Part shown: one piece after another, positions 8,841 to 18,302 of the stretch
Numbering within the stretch: the first letter of the stretch is position 1
Layout of the letters: every line of letters starts with the position of its first letter
Assembly (NCBI RefSeq): GCF_022662475.1
Contig: NZ_JAKNQQ010000004.1
Location: 1 to 64,000, forward strand
From: Sphingomonas sp. TREG-RG-20F-R18-01
Lineage (GTDB): Bacteria > Pseudomonadota > Alphaproteobacteria > Sphingomonadales > Sphingomonadaceae
Direction of reading: 5' to 3'
DNA length: 64,000 bases
Position numbers and translations under genes: made by a program
Notes under the pieces: model-generated
Told to the model about the DNA's origin: nothing
What the model saw: only the letters and a program-made list of their open reading frames with translations
The model's database searches: none

Positions 8841-9824
8841 ATGAAAATCGGTATCATCGGCCTTGGCCGAATGGGCGGCAACATCGCGCGCCGGATCATG
8901 CGCGCGGGGCACGAGACGGTCGTGTTCGACCGCGACACCGCGGCAGTCGAAAAGCTCGTCGGCGACGGGGCGGTCGGTGCCACGTCACTGGAAGACATGG
9001 CCGGCAAGCTCGACAGTCCCGCGATCTACTGGGTAATGCTCCCGGCGGGCGACCCGACCGAGCAGACCGTCGCGACGATCGGCGGCTTCGCCAAGGCGGG
9101 CGATATCGTGATCGACGGCGGCAACAGCTTCTACAAGGACGATATCCGCCGTGCGAAGATGCTCGCGGAAAAGGGCATCCGCTATGTCGACGTCGGCACG
9201 TCGGGCGGTGTGTGGGGCCTGGAACGCGGCTTCTGCATGATGATCGGCGGCGAGAAGGAGGCGGTCGACCATATCGACCCGATCCTCGCGGCGCTGGCAC
9301 CGGGCATGGGCACGATCGCGCGCACCCCCGACCGCAACGTCGACAAGGAAGACCCGCGCGCCGAGCAGGGCTATATCCATGCGGGCGCCCCGGGCGCGGG
9401 CCACTTCGTCAAGATGGTCCACAACGGCATCGAATACGGGTTGATGGCGGCCTATGCCGAGGGCTTCGACGTGCTCAAGGGCAAGGCGTCCGACAAGCTC
9501 CCCGAGGACGAGCGCTTCGATCTCAACTTGACCGACATCGCCGAAGTGTGGCGGCGCGGATCGGTGATTTCGTCATGGCTGCTCGATCTTTCGGCATCGG
9601 CACTGGCGAAGGACCAGTCGCTCGAGCAGTTCTCCGGCAAGGTTGCGGATTCGGGCGAGGGGCATTGGACGGTCGAGGCGGCGATGGAAGAGGCGGTCCC
9701 CGTCTACGTCCTGTCGGCAGCACTGTTCGCGCGCTACCGCAGCCGCGTCGATCATACGTTCGGCGACAAGTTGCTGTCGGCGATGCGCTTCGGCTTCGGC
9801 GGGCATGTCGAGATGCCGCAGTGA
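8841..9824 (+). CDS. gnd: 6-phosphogluconate dehydrogenase, short type
   Basis: Oxidatively decarboxylates 6-phosphogluconate to ribulose 5-phosphate. At 327 residues it is the short YqeC/GntZ-like form rather than the ~470-residue Gnd. The Rossmann motif [11 protein letters not shown] is at the start, followed by [19 protein letters not shown] and [14 protein letters not shown], with Lys191 as the catalytic lysine. The final codons overlap the next gene's GTG start by four bases, so the two are likely coupled. The short form is often NAD-dependent; that is family knowledge and not visible here. Confidence 0.92.
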   Translation: MKIGIIGLGRMGGNIARRIMRAGHETVVFDRDTAAVEKLVGDGAVGATSLEDMAGKLDSPAIYWVMLPAGDPTEQTVATIGGFAKAGDIVIDGGNSFYKDDIRRAKMLAEKGIRYVDVGTSGGVWGLERGFCMMIGGEKEAVDHIDPILAALAPGMGTIARTPDRNVDKEDPRAEQGYIHAGAPGAGHFVKMVHNGIEYGLMAAYAEGFDVLKGKASDKLPEDERFDLNLTDIAEVWRRGSVISSWLLDLSASALAKDQSLEQFSGKVADSGEGHWTVEAAMEEAVPVYVLSAALFARYRSRVDHTFGDKLLSAMRFGFGGHVEMPQ

Positions 9825-10642
9825 GCGATCGGCAGCACGAGACCGGGACGATCAGGCTGGTCGTCTCCGACGTCGACGGGACGCTGGTCGACGGCAAGAA
9901 GCAGGTCACGCCTGGCGTCCAGGCGGCGGTCGCGAAGCTGCGCGCCGCCGGCATCGGGTTCAGCATCATCAGCGCGCGGCCGCGTTCGGGGATGATGCCG
10001 ATTGCCGAGACGCTCGGGATCGACGCGCCGATGGGCGCCTTCAACGGCGGTACGCTGTTCAAACGCGACGGCACGGTGCTCAACGCGGACCGGATCGACC
10101 GGGCGGTGGTCGACGGCACGCTGGCCGCGGCTAAGGGCGCCGCGGTCGACACCTGGGTGTTCGCCGACGACCAATGGTATGCGACCACGGACGTCGGCGG
10201 CCATGTCGACAGCGAACGCCGCGCGTCCAATCAGCAGCCGGTCGTCACGACGGACTTCACCGACCTGCTCGACCGGGCGGACAAGATCACCTTCGTCAGC
10301 GACGATCCCGACCTGCTGATCGACCTGCGCGGGCGGATGGACCGGTTCGCGGATGCCGCGACGATCGTCCAGTCGCAGACTTACTATCTCGACGTCACCC
10401 CGCTGTCGGGGAACAAGGGCGATGGCTTGACGGCATTGTCGGAGGCGATGGGCGTTCCACTCGACCAGATCGCGGTGTTCGGCGATCAGGCGAACGACCT
10501 GCCAATGTTCGCCCGCGCCGCGATTTCCTACGCCATGGGGCAGGGGCCGGAACCGGTCCGCGCCAAGGCGACCCATGTCGTCGCGAGCAACAATGACGAT
10601 GGGGTGGCCGAGGCGATCGCGGCGATCCTGGCTGGACGCTGA
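9821..10642 (+). CDS. Cof-like HAD-IIB sugar-phosphate phosphatase
   Basis: A 273-residue haloacid-dehalogenase hydrolase of the Cof/YbhA type. The nucleophile motif VVSDVDGT (Asp17, Asp19) is at the start, SARP supplies motif II, and NKGDGL and [10 protein letters not shown] supply motifs III and IV, with a cap domain between. The GTG at 9821 overlaps the gnd stop, and the reading frame before it is only a shadow of gnd. Its location after gnd suggests it dephosphorylates a sugar phosphate or a damaged pentose-phosphate metabolite; the substrate is unknown. Confidence 0.88.
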   Translation: MSDRQHETGTIRLVVSDVDGTLVDGKKQVTPGVQAAVAKLRAAGIGFSIISARPRSGMMPIAETLGIDAPMGAFNGGTLFKRDGTVLNADRIDRAVVDGTLAAAKGAAVDTWVFADDQWYATTDVGGHVDSERRASNQQPVVTTDFTDLLDRADKITFVSDDPDLLIDLRGRMDRFADAATIVQSQTYYLDVTPLSGNKGDGLTALSEAMGVPLDQIAVFGDQANDLPMFARAAISYAMGQGPEPVRAKATHVVASNNDDGVAEAIAAILAGR

Positions 10643-10694
10643 CCGCGGCATCCGCCATCCTCGGTCGCATCGAAAAGCGAATGGGGACAAGCGG

Positions 10695-11717
10695 ATGCGG
10701 TATCTGGCGGCGGTTATGGGGCTGATTGTGGCGGCGCCGCTTGCGGCGAGAACGGTCGATTTGCCCGCGACCCCGACGACCGTCGCCTGGGGGCATTACG
10801 ATGCGACCTCCAAGCCCGTCCTGACGATCGATTCAGGCGATACGGTGATCGTCCACACACTGCTCACCAACAGCCCGACCGGGCTCGAGAAGGCGGGCGT
10901 AGCGCCCGCCGACGTCGAACCAGCGCTACGCGCCGTATTCGCCGGCGTCCCGGCGTCCGAGCGCGGCCCGGGTGGCCATATCCTGACCGGACCGATTGCG
11001 ATCGCGGGGGCGGAGCCCGGCGACACGCTCGAGGTCCGGATCCTCAAGGTCGATCTCGCGGTCCCTTATGCCTATAACGGCTTCCGTTATGGGGCCGGGT
11101 TCCTGACCGACGACTTCCCCTACGCCCGCACCAAGATCGTCCCGCTCGACGCCAAGGCGATGGTCGCGCGGTTCGGGCCCGGCATCACGGTGCCGCTCCA
11201 TCCCTTCTTCGGCAGCATGGGGGTCGCGCCGCCGCCGTCGTTCGGGCGTTATGACAGCGCGCCGCCGACGATCAACGGCGGCAACATGGACGACAAGGCG
11301 CTGGTGGCGGGGACGACGTTGTTCCTCCCGGTCCATGCCGCGGGCGCGCTGTTCCAGGTCGGCGACGGCCATGCCGCGCAGGGCAATGGCGAGGTCGATA
11401 TCACCGCGCTCGAGACCTCGCTCACCGGGCGGCTACAGTTCATCCTGCACAAGCGCCAGCTGACGTCCTATCCACGCGCCGAGACGCCGACCCACTATAT
11501 CGCGATGGGGTTCGACGACGATCTCAGCAACGCGACGCGCAAGGCGCTGCGCAACATGATCGACTTCCTCGTCGCGGAGAAGGGCATGACCCGCGACGAC
11601 GCCTATATGCTGCTGAGCGTCGCGGGCGATGTCGAGGTGACCGAGCTGGTCGACCGCAACAAGGGCGTCCACGTCGCGCTGTCCAAGGCGGTGTTCGAGC
11701 AGCGCCGCGGCAAATAG
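10695..11717 (+). CDS. Acetamidase/formamidase family protein, exported
   Basis: A 340-residue FmdA/AmdA-fold protein. Recognisable stretches are GPIAIAGAEPGDTLEV, HPFFGSMGVAPP, GGNMDDKAL, GTTLFLPVHAAGALFQVGD, HAAQGNGEV and a TELVD segment near the end. The N-terminus MRYLAAVMGLIVAAPLAA looks like a Sec signal peptide, so this version probably acts in the periplasm. The family hydrolyses short amides, but the true substrate is not predictable. The frame extends upstream of 10695 but the signal peptide fixes the start. Confidence 0.8.
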   Translation: MRYLAAVMGLIVAAPLAARTVDLPATPTTVAWGHYDATSKPVLTIDSGDTVIVHTLLTNSPTGLEKAGVAPADVEPALRAVFAGVPASERGPGGHILTGPIAIAGAEPGDTLEVRILKVDLAVPYAYNGFRYGAGFLTDDFPYARTKIVPLDAKAMVARFGPGITVPLHPFFGSMGVAPPPSFGRYDSAPPTINGGNMDDKALVAGTTLFLPVHAAGALFQVGDGHAAQGNGEVDITALETSLTGRLQFILHKRQLTSYPRAETPTHYIAMGFDDDLSNATRKALRNMIDFLVAEKGMTRDDAYMLLSVAGDVEVTELVDRNKGVHVALSKAVFEQRRGK

Positions 11718-11724
11718 TCCGACG

Positions 11725-12306
11725 CTACCGCCGCCCGGGCCACATCCGCTGCAATTCCTGCGTGCGGTCGAGCCACTGATGCTTCAACGCCCCGACGAGG
11801 TGGATGAAGAACAGGGCATAGACGAGATAGGAAATAAGCTCGTGGGCCGCGCCGAACGTGTCGTGGACGCTCTTCTTGGTCACCGGGTCGAGGTTCATGA
11901 TGACGCCGAGCCGCGGCCACTGGAACAGGCCGAACCAGTACATCGGCGTTGCGGCCGCATGTTCATAGGCCGAATCCATGATCCAGCCGGTCAACGGCAT
12001 CGCGAACAGGATCGCGTAGAGCAGGAAATGCGTGGCATGCGCCGCGTTCACTTCCCACCGTGCATAGCCGCGCGGGAAGGGCGGGGGGCGGTGCCCGAAG
12101 CGCCATAGCAACCGCAGGAGCGCGAGCCCGAGGATCGTGACCCCGACCGACTTGTGCAGGTCGATCGCCGGGCGGACCTGCGCATCGGGAAGAAAGTTCG
12201 GCCAACTCCACGCCAGGGCAATGTTGAGCAGCACGAGCAACGCGATAGCCCAGTGCAGGACGATCGCCGTTCGGGTGTAGCGCTGGATCAACTCTCTGCT
12301 CCGCAA
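11725..12306 (-). CDS. Cytochrome b561 family protein
   Basis: A 193-residue four-helix membrane protein of the prokaryotic b561 family. Histidines that could bind two hemes b occur in VLHWAIALL (helix 1), DLHKSVGV (helix 2), HATHFLLY (helix 3) and GAAHEL/FFIHLVGALKH (helix 4). Such proteins shuttle electrons from quinol to periplasmic acceptors or superoxide. It converges with the acetamidase-like gene with only 7 bases between the stops. Confidence 0.88.
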   Translation of the reverse strand: MRSRELIQRYTRTAIVLHWAIALLVLLNIALAWSWPNFLPDAQVRPAIDLHKSVGVTILGLALLRLLWRFGHRPPPFPRGYARWEVNAAHATHFLLYAILFAMPLTGWIMDSAYEHAAATPMYWFGLFQWPRLGVIMNLDPVTKKSVHDTFGAAHELISYLVYALFFIHLVGALKHQWLDRTQELQRMWPGRR

Positions 12307-12395
12307 TCGTTAATTGGATGCAAGCCTAGTCGCGTCGCGCGCGACAGGCTAGCGCCGTCAGCCATGGTTCATCCACCATTGGTATCGCCCGCGCA

Positions 12396-13829
12396 ATGAC
12401 CACGCTTTCGCAGACGCTCGTCGTCGAGTCGCCGCGCCTTACGCCCCGCGCCATCCCGCTGGTCAGCCGGTTGATCGGTGCGGTCGGCCCGATTCTGTTC
12501 ATCGTCCTGACCATCCAGGCCTTCTCGCGCCAAGGGCTGGCGATATGGTCGGTCGGGATCGCCTATATTCTCTACGACACGCTGCTGTTGCTGTTCACCG
12601 CGTGGAACATTCGCGGGCTACGGCATGCGCCGCCGCGCGCGGCGGGTACGGTGACGCGCTTCGGCGTGATCGTCGCTGCGCACAACGAAGCGGGGGTGAT
12701 TGCCGCCGCGATCGATCGGCTCGCGGGGCAAGCGCAACCCCCGGACGTGATCCTGATCGCCGATGACGGATCGAGCGACACGACCGCGGACGTGCTGGCC
12801 GAGCGCTACGCGCTTGCCATGCCGGCGATCGGATCGATGACCGGTCAGGTCGTCGGCGCGTCGACGGTGGAATGGCTCCGCCTGCCGCATGGGGGGAAGG
12901 CGCGCGCGCTGAACGCCGCCATGCTGCGGATCGATACGGAGGTGGTGCTGACGGTCGATGCCGATACGTTGCTCGAACCGGGCGCGATCGTCGCGATGCG
13001 CGCTGCGTTTGCAGCGGAACCCGAACTCGTCGCGGCCACCGGGGTCCTGGCGCCGATATGCGGGCCGGACCTTCAGGGGCGATTGTTCCAGTGGTTCCAG
13101 AGCTACGAATATGTTCGCAATTTCCTGTCCCGACATGCCTGGGAGCAACTCGGCAGCCTGTTGCTGATCTCTGGGGCGTTTGCCGCGTTCCGACGGGATG
13201 CGGTCGTCGAGGTCGGTGGTTTCGATCCGGATTGCATGGTGGAGGATTACGAATTGATCCACCGGCTGCACCGGCACGCGGTCGATCATGGGCGCGACTG
13301 GCGTGTGCGGGTCGTGGGCGGCGCGCTGGCACGGACCGATGCGCCGGCCAGCCCGCTTGCGTTCCTGCGCCAGCGCCGGCGCTGGTTCGGGGGCTTTCTG
13401 CAGACGCAATATTGGAACCGGGACATGGTGGGCGCACGGCGTTTCGGGTGGCTCGGCACCGCGATGCTGCCGGTCAAGGCGCTCGATACGCTACAGCCAA
13501 TCTATGGCCTCGCAGCCTTCGCGATTCTCGTCGGACTGGTGGCCAGCGGGCGTTTCACCGTTGCCCTTCCGATCCTGATCGTGATGGTCGCGAAGATCAC
13601 CGTCGATCTCAGCTTCCACCTCTGGTCGCTTGGCATCTACAAGCGCTGGACCGGACAGCGGGAAGGGCTGTCGCTTGTCCCCGCCCTGATCGCTGCGCTG
13701 GCCGAACCGTTCAGTTTCCAGCTGTTGCGCCACGCCGGTGCGGTATGGGGCTGGCATGCCTTTCTCACCGGGCGGGAAAGCTGGGGCCGCCAACGCCGCA
13801 CCGCGATCGCAACCAGCGCGCCGCGCTAA
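12396..13829 (+). CDS. Membrane glycosyltransferase family 2
   Basis: A processive-type GT2 enzyme of 477 residues. Two N-terminal membrane helices precede the GT-A domain, which shows VIVAAHNEAG, ADDGSSD, the metal motif VDADT (residues 187-191) and VEDYELIHRL. The QRRRW acceptor motif is at 326-330, as in cellulose/hyaluronan synthase-like enzymes, and C-terminal membrane helices follow. It likely builds or extends a surface polysaccharide, but no partner gene beside it tells which. Confidence 0.85.
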   Translation: MTTLSQTLVVESPRLTPRAIPLVSRLIGAVGPILFIVLTIQAFSRQGLAIWSVGIAYILYDTLLLLFTAWNIRGLRHAPPRAAGTVTRFGVIVAAHNEAGVIAAAIDRLAGQAQPPDVILIADDGSSDTTADVLAERYALAMPAIGSMTGQVVGASTVEWLRLPHGGKARALNAAMLRIDTEVVLTVDADTLLEPGAIVAMRAAFAAEPELVAATGVLAPICGPDLQGRLFQWFQSYEYVRNFLSRHAWEQLGSLLLISGAFAAFRRDAVVEVGGFDPDCMVEDYELIHRLHRHAVDHGRDWRVRVVGGALARTDAPASPLAFLRQRRRWFGGFLQTQYWNRDMVGARRFGWLGTAMLPVKALDTLQPIYGLAAFAILVGLVASGRFTVALPILIVMVAKITVDLSFHLWSLGIYKRWTGQREGLSLVPALIAALAEPFSFQLLRHAGAVWGWHAFLTGRESWGRQRRTAIATSAPR

Positions 13830-13982
13830 GTTTCCCGGGCGGTTGCAGGAGGCGGTCGCTCCATTGCCGCGTGCTGCCAAACGGATTGGCCATCGGAACG
13901 ATTGTTCATCGCGGGTTTCATCCAAAGCTGCCACCAGGGATCCATGCCGGGCCTATCCTGCCGGGCACACTGGGAGAAGACG

Positions 13983-14702
13983 ATGCGTTCGACGATCATG
14001 CTGCTGGCGCCCGCGGTTCTGGCGGCGGCCACCCCCGCTCTCGCGCAGACGGCGCCGACGATGGTGCCCGATGGCACGTTGCTCGATGTTTCCGCCGAGG
14101 GGCGGACCTCGCGCGTGCCGGACGTTGCCACCATTCGTGCCGGGGTCGTGACGCAGGGCCAGACCGCGGCGGCGGCATTGTCGGAAAATGCCACGCGCAT
14201 GACCCGCGTGCTGGCCGCGCTCCGACAGGCCGGGGTGGCGACGCACGACGTACGTACCGCCAGCGTCTCGCTCAGCCCGCAGTATCGCTACACCGACGGC
14301 CAGCCACCTGCCGTCAGCGGGTATCAGGCAAGCAACAGCGTTTCGATCCGGCTCCGCGACGTCGCCAAATCGGGCAGCATCCTCGACGCGCTGGTGGCGC
14401 AAGGCGCGAACCAGATCGATGGTCCGACGCTGTCGCTCGACAAGCCCGAAGCCGCGCTTGACGAGGCACGGACCGACGCGGTGCGGATCGCGCGGTCGCG
14501 CGCGGAGCTTTACGCCAAGGCAGCAGGTCTGAGCGTGGCGCGGATCGTGACGATCAGCGAAAATGGCGCGAATGACGGGACGGCGCCGCAACCGCCGATG
14601 TACGCCATGGCACGGGTCATGAAGAGTAGCGAATCGACCCCGATTGCGGCGGGCGAAACGCAAGTGAGCGTCACCGTCTCGGTCCGCTTCCTGCTCAAAT
14701 AA
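13983..14702 (+). CDS. SIMPL domain (DUF541) periplasmic protein
   Basis: A 239-residue protein with a clear signal peptide (MRSTIMLLAPAVLAAA, cleavage near ALAQ). The SIMPL-type body contains VSAEGRTSRVPDVATI, TASVSLSPQY and GYQASNSVSIRLRD, and ends in VSVTVSVRFLLK. The start follows a good GGGAGAAG ribosome site. SIMPL proteins are oligomeric periplasmic or outer-membrane-associated proteins linked to stress resistance; the molecular role is unclear. Confidence 0.85.
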   Translation: MRSTIMLLAPAVLAAATPALAQTAPTMVPDGTLLDVSAEGRTSRVPDVATIRAGVVTQGQTAAAALSENATRMTRVLAALRQAGVATHDVRTASVSLSPQYRYTDGQPPAVSGYQASNSVSIRLRDVAKSGSILDALVAQGANQIDGPTLSLDKPEAALDEARTDAVRIARSRAELYAKAAGLSVARIVTISENGANDGTAPQPPMYAMARVMKSSESTPIAAGETQVSVTVSVRFLLK

Positions 14703-14713
14703 TCACGGACATG

Positions 14714-14742
14714 AAAAAGGCCGCTGGGTTTCCCCAGCGGCC
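14714..14742 (-). terminator. Terminator of the YeaQ/GlsB gene
   Basis: A 10-bp GC-rich stem (14719-14728 with 14733-14742) with a four-base loop. Reading the minus strand, it is followed by five T. It sits just after the minus-strand gene at 14768 and can also stop transcription from the SIMPL gene. Confidence 0.85.
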
Positions 14743-14767
14743 CGATCGTCCGGTTGGACAAAGGATC

Positions 14768-15022
14768 TTAACGGACGGTGCCGCGACGAACCAGGTTGAC
14801 GATCGCGAGCAGGATGACCGCGCCGATCAGCGAATAGATGAAGGTGTTGATCGTGATCGCTTCATTGATTCCTGCGCCAAACAGGAACGATGCGATCACC
14901 GAACCGATGATGCCGACGACGACGTTGAGAACGATCCCCTGCTGGCCATCGGTACGCATGATCATGCTGGCAAGCCAACCGCACACGCCACCGACGACGA
15001 GCCAAACAATAAGTCCAACCAT
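14768..15022 (-). CDS. YeaQ/YmgE/GlsB family small membrane protein
   Basis: An 84-residue protein of three hydrophobic segments in the transglycosylase-associated (YeaQ/GlsB) family. Features are MVGLIVWLVVGGVCGWLAS, then a GIVLNVVVGIIGSVIASFL core, and a third helix ending in a basic tail. These proteins are commonly induced in stress and located in the inner membrane. A strong terminator follows. Confidence 0.88.
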   Translation of the reverse strand: MVGLIVWLVVGGVCGWLASMIMRTDGQQGIVLNVVVGIIGSVIASFLFGAGINEAITINTFIYSLIGAVILLAIVNLVRRGTVR

Positions 15023-15126
15023 TTTACCCTCCGTTGCCCGGTTATGTCCGGGATGACGGAGACAAGACTCTCGACTGGCGATTTTTGTTCCGGCTCCGGA
15101 TCGAGCAAAGCCGACAGAAACCGCGA

Positions 15127-15426
15127 TCAGTATTTTTGCTGACGCTCGTACAAGGACTTATAGTGCTGGATCCGCGTAACGCGCAGGCCGGGCATGCCCG
15201 AACGATCGATCGCCCGTTGCCAACTGGCGAATTCCTCGACCGTCAGTCCATAGCGTTCGCACACCTCGTCGACCGACAGCAGCCCGCCATTGACCGCGGC
15301 GACGACCTCGGCCTTGCGCCGCACGACCCATCGCGTCGTTTCGGGTGGCGGAAGCGATTCGAGAGTCAGCGGCTCTCCAAGCGGGCCGATCACTCTTGCG
15401 GGGCGGATCTTCTGGTTCTCGATCAT
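15127..15426 (-). CDS. sciP: SciP-type CtrA inhibitor (DUF1153)
   Basis: A 99-residue DNA-binding protein of the SciP/DUF1153 family. Diagnostic stretches are ARVIGPLGEPLTLESLPPP, TTRWVVRRKAEVVAAVNGG, a helix-turn-helix region DEVCERYGLTVEEFASWQRA, and GLRVTR. In Caulobacter, SciP represses CtrA-activated promoters during the cell cycle. I chose the ATG at 15426 because family conservation begins there; an upstream extension of 21 codons is open but not needed. The small unknown gene at 15532 lies upstream on the same strand. Confidence 0.92.
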   Translation of the reverse strand: MIENQKIRPARVIGPLGEPLTLESLPPPETTRWVVRRKAEVVAAVNGGLLSVDEVCERYGLTVEEFASWQRAIDRSGMPGLRVTRIQHYKSLYERQQKY

Positions 15427-15531
15427 TCTTGAAGGACCTTGTCTCGGGGCGGGGCCCCTTTGCATCTCAATCGTTACGGTCATAACCACCGGACTTGAAC
15501 GCTCGCTAAAGCGTCGGGGTAAACGACGGGT

Positions 15532-15771
15532 TCATGCCTTTCTCCGGTCAGCACGCATTTCGATCAATTCCCAGACGAGCAGGTTGAACGCCCCGTGGGC
15601 GGGGGTGAACGGATCGTTTCGATCTGGTCGCGGCAGACGCGCCTGGACCATTGCCGTGGGGCTTGCCGCCTGACGCGCCGCCACACCGACCATCAGCACG
15701 GCCAGGTCGGGTGGCAGTGCCACCGCCGGTCCATCGGCTTCAAATCGGGAAAAACTCAGGTCCACGCACAC
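15532..15771 (-). CDS. Small hypothetical protein upstream of sciP
   Basis: An open frame of up to 79 residues starting with GTG at 15771 or, more likely, GTG at 15765, where a GGAAG site lies 7 bases upstream. The product is mildly hydrophobic, with segments ALPPDLAVLMVGVAARQ and HGAFNLLVWELIEMRAD. No family is recognised. It lies about 105 bases upstream of sciP on the same strand. It could be a real small gene or a chance open frame in GC-rich DNA. Confidence 0.4.
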   Translation of the reverse strand: MCVDLSFSRFEADGPAVALPPDLAVLMVGVAARQAASPTAMVQARLPRPDRNDPFTPAHGAFNLLVWELIEMRADRRKA

Positions 15772-15888
15772 ACTTCCACTAGCGATTCGTGGATGTTTAA
15801 AGGAAAGGTCCTAAAGGCGACGTAAAGCACGTCGTCTTTTTCGCGGGATTTTGCATGTGAGGGCGGGAACGCCTATCTCCCGCCCATC

Positions 15889-17001
15889 ATGATAGACGCA
15901 GATTTTCAACTGGGGCCCGACGTGGCGGGCAAGCGGATCGTCGTCGCGATGTCCGGCGGCGTCGACAGTTCCGTGGTGGCAGCGCTTGCGGCGCGCAGCG
16001 GGGCGGAGGTGATCGGCATTACCTTGCAGCTGTACGACCATGGCGAAGCGGTCGGCCGGGCCGGCTCATGCTGCGCGGGACGCGACATTCGTGACGCCCG
16101 GGCGGTGTGCGACCGGCTGGGGATCGCGCATTATGTGTTCGACCATGAATCCCGTTTTCGCGACCAGGTGATCGATCGGTTTGCCGATGATTACCTTGCA
16201 GGGCGGACGCCGATCCCTTGCATCCAATGCAACATGGGCCCGAAATTCACCGACCTGCTCACGGCGGCGCGGGACCTCGGGGCGGATTGCCTCGCGACCG
16301 GTCATTACGTTCGGCGGATCGAGGGGGCGGAGGGTGCCGAACTGCACCGTGCCTTCGATCCGGCGCGCGACCAGAGTTACTTCCTGTTCGCAACGACGCA
16401 GGCGCAGCTCGACTATCTCCGCTTTCCTCTGGGTGGCCTGCCCAAGCCGCGGGTCCGTGAGATCGCCGCCGAACTGGGGCTCGGAGTCGCGGGCAAGCCG
16501 GACAGCCAGGACATCTGCTTTGTCCCGGACGGCAATTATGCCGGTCTCGTCAAGAAGCTGCGGCCCGAGGCCGATACCGCAGGCGAAATCGTCGATGCGC
16601 AGGGGCGTGTGCTGGGGCTACACCCGGGCCTGATCCATTTCACCGTGGGGCAGCGGCGCGGTCTCGAGATCGGGGGTACGCCCGAGCCGCTCTATGTCCT
16701 GCGGCTCGAAGCGGAATCCCGCCGCGTCGTCGTTGGCCCGCGCGCGGCATTGGCGGTCCGGTCGGCGCGGCTCAGCGGAATCAACTGGCTTGGTGGCGGC
16801 TATGACGGCCCGATGACGGCCAAGGTCCGTTCGATGGCGAAGCCCGTGCCGGCATGGCGCGAGGGGGACCGGGTTGTCTTCGAGTCCCCCGAATATGGGG
16901 TCGCGCCTGGGCAGGCGACGGTGCTGTACGGTGGGGACCGGGTCATCGGCGGCGGCTGGATCGAGGAAACCGAAAGTGCCGCGCTGACCGCGACCGCCTG
17001 A
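15889..17001 (+). CDS. mnmA: tRNA-specific 2-thiouridylase
   Basis: Adds the 2-thio group to U34 of Lys/Glu/Gln tRNAs. The PP-loop SGGVDSS is at residues 22-28, catalytic Cys114 lies in CIQCN, and the second cysteine Cys210 in [17 protein letters not shown] and [10 protein letters not shown] are family motifs. The 370-residue length is normal. Its stop is only 2 bases from the end of the convergent wecC gene, leaving no room for a separate terminator. Confidence 0.96.
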   Translation: MIDADFQLGPDVAGKRIVVAMSGGVDSSVVAALAARSGAEVIGITLQLYDHGEAVGRAGSCCAGRDIRDARAVCDRLGIAHYVFDHESRFRDQVIDRFADDYLAGRTPIPCIQCNMGPKFTDLLTAARDLGADCLATGHYVRRIEGAEGAELHRAFDPARDQSYFLFATTQAQLDYLRFPLGGLPKPRVREIAAELGLGVAGKPDSQDICFVPDGNYAGLVKKLRPEADTAGEIVDAQGRVLGLHPGLIHFTVGQRRGLEIGGTPEPLYVLRLEAESRRVVVGPRAALAVRSARLSGINWLGGGYDGPMTAKVRSMAKPVPAWREGDRVVFESPEYGVAPGQATVLYGGDRVIGGGWIEETESAALTATA

Positions 17002-17003
17002 CG

Positions 17004-18302
17004 TCAGCCCGCCAACCGCATCGGCTCGATCCGCGCGGGCACGCGCGGCTGGTCCGGCCAGATCCCGCGCGTATCGTAGACGAGCTTGTCGGCGCGTTCG
17101 TCGACCGGGACCGACTTGAAAACGTCATGGTCGACCAGCACGATCATGATCCCGCAGGTCTCGATCGCGGTATCGATGTCGGCAAGCCGTGCGCCCGTCC
17201 CGTCGAACGCGGCAGGGAGCCGGTCGGTATAAGGCTCGACCACGCACAGCCGGTCGCCGAAGCGCTGCGCGAGCGCGGTCGCGACCTTGAGCGCGGGGCT
17301 TTCGCGGAAATCGTCGATGTTCGCCTTGAACGCGAGCCCGAGGCACGCGACCGTCACCCCCGGATTGGCGGCGACCATCGCCTCGGCACGCTCCACCACA
17401 TAGTCGATTTTCGCGTCGTTCACTTCGCGCGCGGTGCGGATCAGCGGGGTGTTGGCGGGGTCGGCGTGGACGAGAAACCACGGGTCGACCGCGATGCAAT
17501 GCCCGCCGACGCCGGGGCCGGGCGACAGGATGTTGACACGCGGATGGCGGTTGGCGAGGCGGATCACCTCCCACACGTCGACCTCCATCGTATCCGCGAC
17601 GCGGCTGAGTTCGTTCGCGAAGGCGATGTTGACGTCGCGGAAGGCGTTTTCGGTGAGCTTGGTCATTTCCGCCGCGCGGCTGGTGGTGGTGACGCACGCG
17701 CCGCGCACGAACCGGCGGTAGAATTGCAATGCTTTCCGCGCACAGCGCGGGGTGATGCCGCCGATCACGCGATCATTGTCGATCAGTTCGACGAGGATGC
17801 GGCCGGGGAGCACCCGCTCGGGGCAGTAAGCGATCGCGACGTCGGCGCTTTCGCCGGTCCTGCCGGGGACCCTCAAGTCGGGGCGCAGCTGCACGAGCAG
17901 GTCGCGGACCTTTTCGGTCGTGCCGACCGGCGAGGTCGATTCGAGGATCACCACGTCGCCCGCCTTCAGCACGGTCGCGATCGTCGTCGCTGCGCGCAGA
18001 ACATAGCCGATGTTGGGAGCGTGATCGTCCGCGAACGGCGTCGGGACCGCGATGACGAAGACGTCGGCGGGTTCGATCTGGGTCGCGGCGCGCAGATAGC
18101 CGCGCGCGACGACGCCCGAGACGAGTCCGTCGAGATCGACTTCCTCGATATGGACCTTCCCCGAATTGACAGTCTCGACGACATGCTCGGACACGTCGAT
18201 GCCGAGCACCTTCGCGCCGGTCCGCGCAATCACCGCGGCGGTGGGGAGGCCGATATAGCCGAGGCCGACGACGACGACGTTAAGCTCAGAATCCGAAACC
18301 AT
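17004..18302 (-). CDS. wecC: UDP-N-acetyl-D-mannosamine dehydrogenase
   Basis: Oxidises UDP-ManNAc to UDP-ManNAcA with NAD+. The N-terminal Rossmann motif is VVVGLGYIGLPTA. STSPVGTTEKVRD, TENAFRDVNIAFANEL and the catalytic-cysteine motif GGHCIAVDPWF (Cys269) follow, then a C-terminal domain with GLAFKANIDDFRESPAL. The ATG at 18302 overlaps the end of wecB by 17 bases, so the two are coupled. A longer frame starting at 18335 lies inside wecB and is less likely. It is the last gene of the dut-moeB-wecB-wecC operon. Confidence 0.93.
   Translation of the reverse strand: MVSDSELNVVVVGLGYIGLPTAAVIARTGAKVLGIDVSEHVVETVNSGKVHIEEVDLDGLVSGVVARGYLRAATQIEPADVFVIAVPTPFADDHAPNIGYVLRAATTIATVLKAGDVVILESTSPVGTTEKVRDLLVQLRPDLRVPGRTGESADVAIAYCPERVLPGRILVELIDNDRVIGGITPRCARKALQFYRRFVRGACVTTTSRAAEMTKLTENAFRDVNIAFANELSRVADTMEVDVWEVIRLANRHPRVNILSPGPGVGGHCIAVDPWFLVHADPANTPLIRTAREVNDAKIDYVVERAEAMVAANPGVTVACLGLAFKANIDDFRESPALKVATALAQRFGDRLCVVEPYTDRLPAAFDGTGARLADIDTAIETCGIMIVLVDHDVFKSVPVDERADKLVYDTRGIWPDQPRVPARIEPMRLAG

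Noticed and set aside
13890..13925. An EcfG-type promoter for the SIMPL gene
   Set aside because: GGAAC and GTT are present but the gap is 15 bases, shorter than the usual spacing.
15030..15095. An EcfG-type promoter for the YeaQ/GlsB gene
   Set aside because: A GGAAC is present on the minus strand near 15086, but no GTT occurs at the required spacing; only AGT/GTC is near.
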